Positions 59,471 through 64,000 of a DNA stretch of 64,000 nucleotides are shown piece by piece; position 1 is the first letter of the stretch, and every line of letters starts with the position of its first letter. The stretch is taken from the NCBI GenBank assembly GCA_963854835.1, contig OY978526.1:37176501-37240500 (forward strand). Reading direction: 5' to 3'. Made by a program: the position numbers and the translations under genes. The stretch is from Megamerina dolium (Eukaryota > Arthropoda > Insecta > Diptera > Megamerinidae). Under the pieces are notes generated by a model. It was not told the origin of the DNA and searched no databases. It was given only the letters and a program-made list of their open reading frames with translations.

Positions 59471-60588
59471 CTAGGTGTACAAGCTTAAATCCGTTGTTTT
59501 TCGGTAAAAAAAAAAACACATATTTTCTCATAGAAAGCCAAAAATTAATTTATTCAAAGAATTTGCCCTCAGTAGCTATACATTTTTCCCATCTCTCGGG
59601 CAATTTGTGTATACCATGCCAAAAGAATTCCTCATTTTTCGAGGCAAACCACTCGTCAAGCAACGCAATGGGGCGTTGTCGTGGAGAAAAATCAGCTTCT
59701 CATGTCTTTGTTCATAATCAGGCCTTTTTTCACCCAAAGCACGGCGCAATTTCACTAGTTGTTGGTGGTAGCGGTGAGCATTGACAGTTTCACCAGGTTT
59801 CAACAGCTCGTAGTATATGGCACCCTGCTGATCCCACCAAACGCACAGCATCGTCTTGCGTCCAAAGCGATTTGGTCTTGGAGAAGAAGTTGCTGGTTGG
59901 ACGGGATCGACCCACGATTTTTTTCGTTTAGGATTCTCAAAGTATATCAAATTTTCATCGCAAGTCACCACAAGATGCAGGAACGACTTTCTTTTTTGTC
60001 TAGTAAGCAAGATTTCGCATGTGTTTTGGCGTCGCTCCATGTGCCTATCGTTCAATTCATGGGGTACCCATTATCCAAATTTTTGAACCTTTCCATGGCT
60101 CGTAAACGTATGGAAATGGCTTGTTGAGTAACACCTAACTGTTCGGCAAGCATTTTTTGCAATTGGGTGTCGTCCTCATCCAAAAGAGCCTGCAAATCAT
60201 GGTCCTCAACTTTTCTGGGTCTATTTTCACGCTTCTCAAGTCGTCGCTCAAGTCAAAATGGCCTTCTTTGAACCGACGAAACCAGTCTCTGCAAGTAGTT
60301 TCCGATAGTGCACTGTCTCCACAAGCATTCGATGCGACTCAGCAGCAGATTTCTTCAAATTGAAGCAAAAAAGTAGAGCTTCCCGCATATGCTCTTTTTC
60401 TGACACGAAACTAAATATGATTATACGAGTAAAAATGTATGTTGCTGTATGAAATCACTGATGATGTTCACTAATTGATGTAAACAGGTGTCGAACTCAT
60501 AAAAAAAAGGATGTACAGTCGATAATAGCTCAATATGCTCACTAACGCCATCTACGAGCAAACAGAGGATTTAAGCTTGTACACTTGG
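59471..60588 (-). mobile_element. Mos1-like (mauritiana subfamily) mariner, internally deleted
   Basis: Terminal repeats of about 23 bases lie at 59,471-59,493 and 60,566-60,588. They share GTGTACAAGCTTAAATCC and differ at three positions; the GGTGTACAAG start resembles the Mos1 terminus. A TA follows the right end (60,589-60,590), while CA precedes the left end, so one copy of the target TA seems mutated. The element is about 1.1 kb, against ~1.3 kb for intact relatives. The transposase is on the minus strand and has frameshifts and a deletion. Confidence 0.88.
59576..60400 (-). pseudogene. Mariner transposase, third catalytic Asp deleted
   Basis: The best frame (59,576-60,055) reads NDRHMERRQNTCEILLTRQK, then FLHLVVTCDENLIYFENPKR (the first catalytic Asp is kept in CDEN, usually GDEKW), FGRKTMLCVWWDQQGAIYYE, LLKPGETVNAHRYHQQL and LIFLHDNAPLR (second Asp). 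After HDNAP the sequence jumps to the C-terminal block: in another frame ALLDEWFASKNEEFF and HGIHKLPERWEKC are readable at about 59,580-59,665. The PHPPYSPDLAPSD block with the third Asp is gone. N-terminal pieces in other frames at 60,060-60,400 include WFRRFKEGHFDLSDD. It cannot be active. Confidence 0.88.
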
Positions 60589-62689
60589 TAATTACTCTAA
60601 ACATAACTTAACATAGAAGTCTAATGATTTTTGATTTCCAAGTTGAGCTTAGTTAACGTAACGTTTCGAAATTTTCTAAATGACATTACTTTACCTTATA
60701 TACTAATCAGTCTTGCGAACACATCACCCAGTATTGCCAACGCTCCAAGTGTACGTGAATAAATTCAAGTCTTGCCCTAAAGCAAACTTGAATATCGCAC
60801 AAAGGAAAAATAGTCGTATTACCAACAGTTATGAAATATGTTGATTGATTCTTTGTAGCTTCTTTGACTAATTCCGTTCTCTGCTCATACCCCAAAGAGA
60901 GAAAGAGATAGAGGGAGAGATAGAAGGAGATATATAGAGAGAATATTAATTTGTATGTGTCATATTATTAGGTATTAGAACTTATGCACAACAGTAAACA
61001 ATTCGAATTTTATATGTGTTTGATAAAGTTTCTCTGTTAGAAATGTATTCTTCAATCATGATGGAATAATTAAAGGTGCTGTACGTAGTAACAGCCACAT
61101 TTGAACACTCCCCACGCTCAATGTTGCACTTTGGAAGTACGGGAAAATGGGGAATAATATAAGGCCTTTTATGAAAACGTAGTAAAAACATACTTTTTTA
61201 GGGTCAAATGAAATATGGATAACCGTGATTCTTGGTGTTAACGATAATTTATTTATTTAGAAAAAAGAACTTGATTTACCTTTTTTAAATAATTTGGAAT
61301 CCCCCCCTAAATTACGAATTGTTTTTCGTACGTAAATAAACAGGTATTAAACATTTTATTGCTGAGTTAAATTAACAAAACTAAGCTTGTGTATCGTTAT
61401 GATTAAAATGGGAATATATATTATTTGAAAAGAAAAACCCAAATGATATGTGGTTTTATTCTTTTAATGATTTATTCAAATGTTTAATGCGAAAGTGCAT
61501 CCAGAATTTAAAAATAATTTCTTCACATCCCTTCTTATATCGTAATTTTCACTAGAATTTAGTAAGCTACTTAAATAATTATGGCAATTTGAAATATTTG
61601 TACCATTAAAATGAGAAAAAACTGATTTTAAGATTTTTGTATCCGAAAGGAATTGCGATGATGGTTTCTGCAAAGCACCCCGAGAAACCTCATTATGTAT
61701 AATTTGGTTCTTTAGACAAATAATTACTTTATCCTAATTTTCTTATTATATACCCCTCAACGTATTCCAGCGCATCCTCATGTAGACATGTTTTAAATTG
61801 AAGAAATCTAATTTGAATATAAATTCTGAACGAAAAGGATAAAAGCAACGATGAAAGAAACGAAAGTAATGCACACCCATATATTTTTCATAAAAGTAAA
61901 TTATAGACTACAGTTTAAAAATTTTCTTGGAAAATGAAAGAGTAAATTTGCAAAGAAACATTACTGATTTGCTTGGGGAGTCAGAATTGTCAAATTAGAA
62001 AGAGATAGAATCTCACGTACAACACCTTTAATTATTCCATCATGTTCTTCAAATATACATATATAGATTTAAATTCAGTTTAAAAAGACCGCAAATATTA
62101 TTAAAATTACAGAAATGTCCTTCAAACATTTTCTTTAAATCATAAATAAAATCTTTGAGAAACATTATAATTTGCTTCAAAATATCGGATATATACATTT
62201 TTATACAAAAGTGAATTATCGTAGTTGAATTGACCGTTTAACAGTGAGTCGCCAGTTTAAAAATAATTTGTTTTAAAAAATGCGAGATGTTTGTGTAACA
62301 TTAAAACATACGATAGTTATTGCGTAATAAAATCTAATAAAACGCGGACATTTTTAACACATTTAAAAGGGAATGAAATACAGTATATGCGACTTGGAAT
62401 CATAAAATGTGCTTTATATAAAAATTTATCTTTTTTATGTTTTAATCAATTCTTATTAACAAATGTATCCTGGATAGATTGAGACTGGTTAGAAGTTTTT
62501 AGGTTGAAAAATGTATAAAATATAAACGTTTTAATATGCATCTATAAATTAAAAATAATAAGATCAAGTGATTTCTTCATCTTTCTCGCTACAATTATGC
62601 ATGTCGGTGCATGTTTATCTGTTAAAAGAAAAATATGGGCAGACATTATATAAATGTGTGTGTTTACAAGTAGCTAATACATTCAAACT
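60589..62689. other. Gene-free AT-rich interval
   Basis: No coding or RNA feature was recognised. A GAGA-rich patch lies at about 60,895-60,945. Confidence 0.5.
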
Positions 62690-62946
62690 CATTTTACGTG
62701 AAAGTCGCGATTTAGACACGAAAATATTTGCGTTTGTAATTCATTATTCCATAATTTATATGGAGGCACTGTATTATCACCAAAGTGGCTTATTCTTTGG
62801 CTGCCAAGAGCTTGACATTCACAGAGAATATGCTCCGAGGTTTCGATGTCTAAGTTGCAGAATCTGCAGACATCAGTGTCAATAATATCTGAGGCTGCAG
62901 TGGCCTGTGAAATAACCACAAAGAATACGTAGGTCTGCTCTACCAA
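62689..62946 (-). pseudogene. LINE zinc-knuckle fragment
   Basis: The 85-codon frame contains DVCRFCNLDIETSEHILCEC, a Cys-x2-Cys-x8-His-x4-Cys knuckle identical in spacing to the end of the other two RNase H LINEs, then QALGSQRISHFG. It is the C-terminal piece of the broken ORF2. Confidence 0.75.
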
Positions 62947-63841
62947 ACGTGAGTATCTTTTTAGATATCCATGTATTTGGGATGAGGAACTGTTTTGCTT
63001 GACGCTGCCCTATACTATTGAGCCAGTGACTAGTTTATCAGCTATTTCGTTCCCCTCGTGTCCATCATGTCCCGGTATCCACCTTTATACTACAGTATTT
63101 AGGTTTTCTAGCTCGTTTAGAAGACTGAGACATTCCTCTACTAATTTAGTGGTAATTGTGAAAGATAGAAGAGCTTTTAAAGCTCCTTCGCTATTTGATA
63201 ATATATAAATGTATCTTTCTTCGAAGACACTCCCGGACACATATTTCAATGCCATGAATTTCCGCTTGAAAAATTGTTGGGTAAAAACCCATTGAGATTG
63301 ATCGTCTGAATTTGGGGCCATAAATACCCACCCCGGTTCCATCATCTTCCAGCTTAGACCCATCCGTGTACCAGACTTATGAGCCATGCTTGAAGGTGAT
63401 TAAATTTTTTCTCCATGCTTCTCTTTCGCTTATAACGATTTCGAAGTAAAATATATTTTTGAGGCCAGTGTGTCCTCGCTAAACAAAATGGGGCTATTGG
63501 CAAATTTTTTCAAAAGTTTTAAGCTCCCGGTTAGATCTCCACGGCTGAGAGGCAGACTTCCTCTTCAATTTGGATAGGAAGTGGAGGGATGTGAAGAGGT
63601 ACTCCCATAGCATCGGTAGGAAAAGTTTTCATTGCCCCCGGTTTTATGACCATGGTGAAAGTCCAGTACGTAATTTTGGGATTTAAGCCCCATGTTTATC
63701 CAAAAAGCCTTGAACAGACAAAGAATGCCGCGGTAGCTTTGGTTGTGACTTTCTTTAAATGCGAGTTCCATGTTAGCGTTTTGTCTAGGATTACTCATAG
63801 ATATTTCGCTTCATTTTAGAATTGTAAAGTACCATTTAGTG
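62690..63841 (-). mobile_element. Decayed RNase H-type LINE fragment, third copy
   Basis: On the minus strand, from high to low coordinate, the reading gives KYL-VILDKTLTWNSHLKKV and WGLNPKI (RT thumb, about 63,680-63,825), then a broken linker. RNase H pieces follow, with YILSNSEGALKALL and ECLSLLNELENL (about 63,085-63,215), and finally the knuckle CRFCNLDIETSEHILCECQA (about 62,815-62,872). The domain order is that of the elements at 32,815 and 51,549, but residues differ widely, so this is another family of the same group. Many stops and frameshifts are present. RT palm, endonuclease and ORF1 are absent. Confidence 0.75.
63085..63387 (-). pseudogene. LINE RNase H fragment
   Basis: The 100-codon frame includes YIYILSNSEGALKALLSFTI, equivalent to the SDSQAAIKAL block with Asp replaced by Asn, and VEECLSLLNELENL. 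The WVPGHxGxxGNExAD block follows in another frame near 63,030-63,085. The TDGS motif region is corrupted. It is inactive. Confidence 0.65.
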
Positions 63842-64000
63842 GCGAGTTGCGAGTACCAAATAAGGTGCAACCATGAGCTGTACGAGCTGTATGCCGATAT
63901 TGACATAGTAAAGCGCATCAAAATCCAGCGGCTGCGCTGGCTAGGTCATGTCGAGCGAATGGAAGAACACGCTCCAGCTAAGAAGGTGTTATATTCGGAG
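63842..64000 (+). mobile_element. RTE-like LINE 3' part, runs off the window
   Basis: From GGCGAGTTGCGAGTACC onward the plus strand encodes the RTE C-terminal block: NHELYELYADIDIVKRIKIQ, RLRWLGHVERMEEHAPAKK, VLYSE. Nucleotide identity to 56,331-58,150 and 19,787-21,020 is very high. It begins exactly where the antisense third LINE fragment ends. Only its 5' truncation point is visible; the rest lies beyond base 64,000. Confidence 0.9.

Overview
The window looks like gene-poor chromosomal DNA from a higher fly (Diptera, Brachycera). A tephritid fruit fly is my best guess; this is inferred from the style of the sequence, not from a host gene. It is AT-rich and full of CAA/GTT trinucleotide runs, TATGTATG/CATACATA strings, CA/GT and AT microsatellites. 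No host exon, rRNA or functional tRNA gene could be supported. Everything that reads as protein over a useful length belongs to a transposable element (TE).

Layout. 1-930: SINE tail, a ~190 bp near-perfect hairpin, an old RTE-type LINE 3' end and a mariner scrap. 1,900-2,375: two old SINE copies. 5,040-6,220: a doubtful LINE scrap, a worn SINE and a mellifera-like mariner 3' end. 9,079-9,441: SINE. 11,938-13,765: the start of a DDE transposase, then a 5'-truncated jockey LINE. 15,857-17,110: mariner with 43 bp terminal inverted repeats (TIRs). 17,335-18,440: RTE reverse transcriptase (RT) fused to antisense RTE endonuclease. 19,787-21,020: RTE. 22,149-22,730: SINE with target-site duplication, plus a jockey scrap. 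27,652-30,560: SINE and two more DDE transposase pieces. 32,815-38,003: an almost complete LINE with ORF1, endonuclease, RT, RNase H and zinc knuckle (LOA/I-group-like), followed by another DDE fragment. 42,800-42,965: RTE scrap. 50,785-53,560: mariner scrap and a second LOA-like LINE lacking its RT active site. 53,994-58,957: a recent tandem segmental duplication whose second copy carries an RTE insertion inside an AT microsatellite. 59,471-60,588: a Mos1-like mariner with an internal deletion. 62,690-64,000: a third RNase H LINE abutting an RTE 3' fragment that runs off the end.

How the parts relate. Three non-LTR lineages supply target-primed reverse transcription: RTE-like with TAAG-type tails, jockey, and the LOA-like RNase H group. 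The tRNA-derived SINE depends on some LINE in trans, and its 3' end resembles the RTE 3' end over a short stretch. The DNA transposons include at least four distinguishable mariner-type remnants and one further DDE family present as four pieces. All copies examined carry at least one disabling change. The RTE copy at 56,375-58,150 has a long intact reading frame but is 5'-truncated. Calls rest on reading translations by eye; clade names are from memory of the families, not from a database search.
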